DNA of 6,661 bases, from contig JABHNP010000252.1 of NCBI GenBank assembly GCA_018694455.1, forward strand, positions 1 to 6,661. Direction: 5' to 3'. Positions within the stretch are counted from its first letter, which is position 1. The number at the start of each line of letters is the position of its first letter. Origin of the DNA: Planctomycetaceae bacterium. GTDB lineage: Bacteria > Planctomycetota > Planctomycetia > Pirellulales > UBA1268. The position numbers were made by a program, and so were the translations under genes. Shown piece after piece: positions 6,364 to 6,661 of this stretch. A model generated the notes under the pieces. That model made no database searches. It saw nothing but the letters and a program-made list of their open reading frames with translations, and was not told where the DNA came from.

Positions 6364-6661
6364 GGATCGGTACCTTCTTCAGGAGGTGGCTCATCATCAT
6401 GAGCATCTGTTTGGCGAGCAACGGAGTTCTGAGAGTCTGAGTCACCAGAAGTACTTGTGCCACGTGGGCTTACAACCGTCTGATAATTCTCGAGTGCAGT
6501 GAGCATTTGCTCAATCCGAGCGATCGCTCGGGGACAGTCGACATCGATGACCTCTCTAAACCTGACAAGTCGGACGCATGTTTCTCGATATTGCTGCAGA
6601 ACGACGGGAGTCCAGCGTTTTACCAGTTCGAGTTTCTCTTCGGTCTTTTGGAGTCTTTTCC
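6360..6661 (-). CDS. Helical, probably coiled-coil protein with acidic tail, C-terminal 99 residues
   Basis: The gene enters from the right edge, so its start and N-terminus are not visible. The frame is open for 99 residues down to a TGA that overlaps the next gene's GTG. Visible residues 1-62 are rich in Lys/Glu/Arg/Leu and strongly helical: KRLQKTEEKLELVKRW, then QQYRETCVRLVRFREVIDVD, then PRAIARIEQMLTALENY. This suggests a helix-turn-helix-type hairpin or coiled coil with conserved-looking Trp16 and the D-V-D-C-P turn near 39-43. Residues 63-99 are a low-complexity Ser/Asp/Gln then Glu/Pro-rich tail ending EEGTDP, likely disordered. The four-base GTGA overlap implies stoichiometric co-expression with the WXG100-like protein. 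I recall similar conserved hypothetical proteins in planctomycetes but cannot name a family. It could be the second subunit of a heterodimer, a chaperone or a structural component. Confidence 0.8.
   Translation of the reverse strand, partial: KRLQKTEEKLELVKRWTPVVLQQYRETCVRLVRFREVIDVDCPRAIARIEQMLTALENYQTVVSPRGTSTSGDSDSQNSVARQTDAHDDEPPPEEGTDP
6373..6380 (-). promoter_or_regulatory. Ribosome binding site for the WXG100-like gene
   Basis: The minus strand reads GAAGAAGG, nine bases upstream of the GTG start at 6363 and inside the end of the preceding gene. It decides in favour of the GTG start, since no ATG is available in this frame before the stop upstream. Confidence 0.6.

Noticed and set aside
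1..6661. tRNA, rRNA, CRISPR array, insertion sequence or attachment site
   Set aside because: No repeat-spacer pattern, terminal inverted repeats, transposase or structured RNA was seen; nearly every base is within an accounted-for coding frame.

Overview
All recognisable genes in this window lie on the minus strand, so they read from position 6661 down to position 1. They fall into two blocks with very little non-coding DNA. Base composition is close to half G+C by eye. The large ATPase matches, from memory, a long FtsK/SpoIIIE-type protein family that is common in Planctomycetota; phrases such as FTIIDPLGLG, FAGFMHLAD and LLGSQTLGGSYSLPRA are the basis. A planctomycete or related PVC bacterium is therefore my best guess. 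It is an inference from family resemblance, not something proved by the sequence.

Block 1 (6661 down to 1829) looks like a compact type VII (ESX/WXG100)-like module. It starts with the C-terminal part of a helical, probably coiled-coil protein with an acidic Ser/Pro-rich tail (6360 to beyond the window edge). That gene's stop overlaps the GTG start of a 78-residue helical-hairpin protein (6127-6363) in a GTGA overlap. The second half of the small protein resembles WXG100 proteins such as EsxA: a Trp turn, then an R-F-x-E-E / L-[ST]-P-x-V stretch, then a long helix. Next, 53 bases further on, comes a 1414-residue membrane ATPase (1829-6073). It has a long N-terminal coiled coil, a two-helix membrane hairpin, a second coiled coil, three tandem FtsK-like ATPase folds (only the middle one has intact Walker motifs) and an acidic disordered tail. 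The gene order and protein types parallel EsxA/EsxB plus EssC/EccC, but the N-terminus of the ATPase has coiled coil where EssC has FHA domains. Proposed model: the small helical proteins are substrates or adaptors and the ATPase is the membrane motor.

Block 2 (1792 down to 1) is a 5-oxoprolinase operon. A fused PxpB-PxpC protein (104-1792) overlaps by ATGA with pxpA, of which only the first 35 complete codons are in the window. Together these proteins would open 5-oxoproline (pyroglutamate) to glutamate using ATP. The two blocks are only 36 bases apart with no visible terminator, so they may be co-transcribed, but nothing links them functionally.

There is no sign of tRNA, rRNA, CRISPR, insertion sequence or attachment site. 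The only non-coding stretches are 6074-6126 and 1793-1828.
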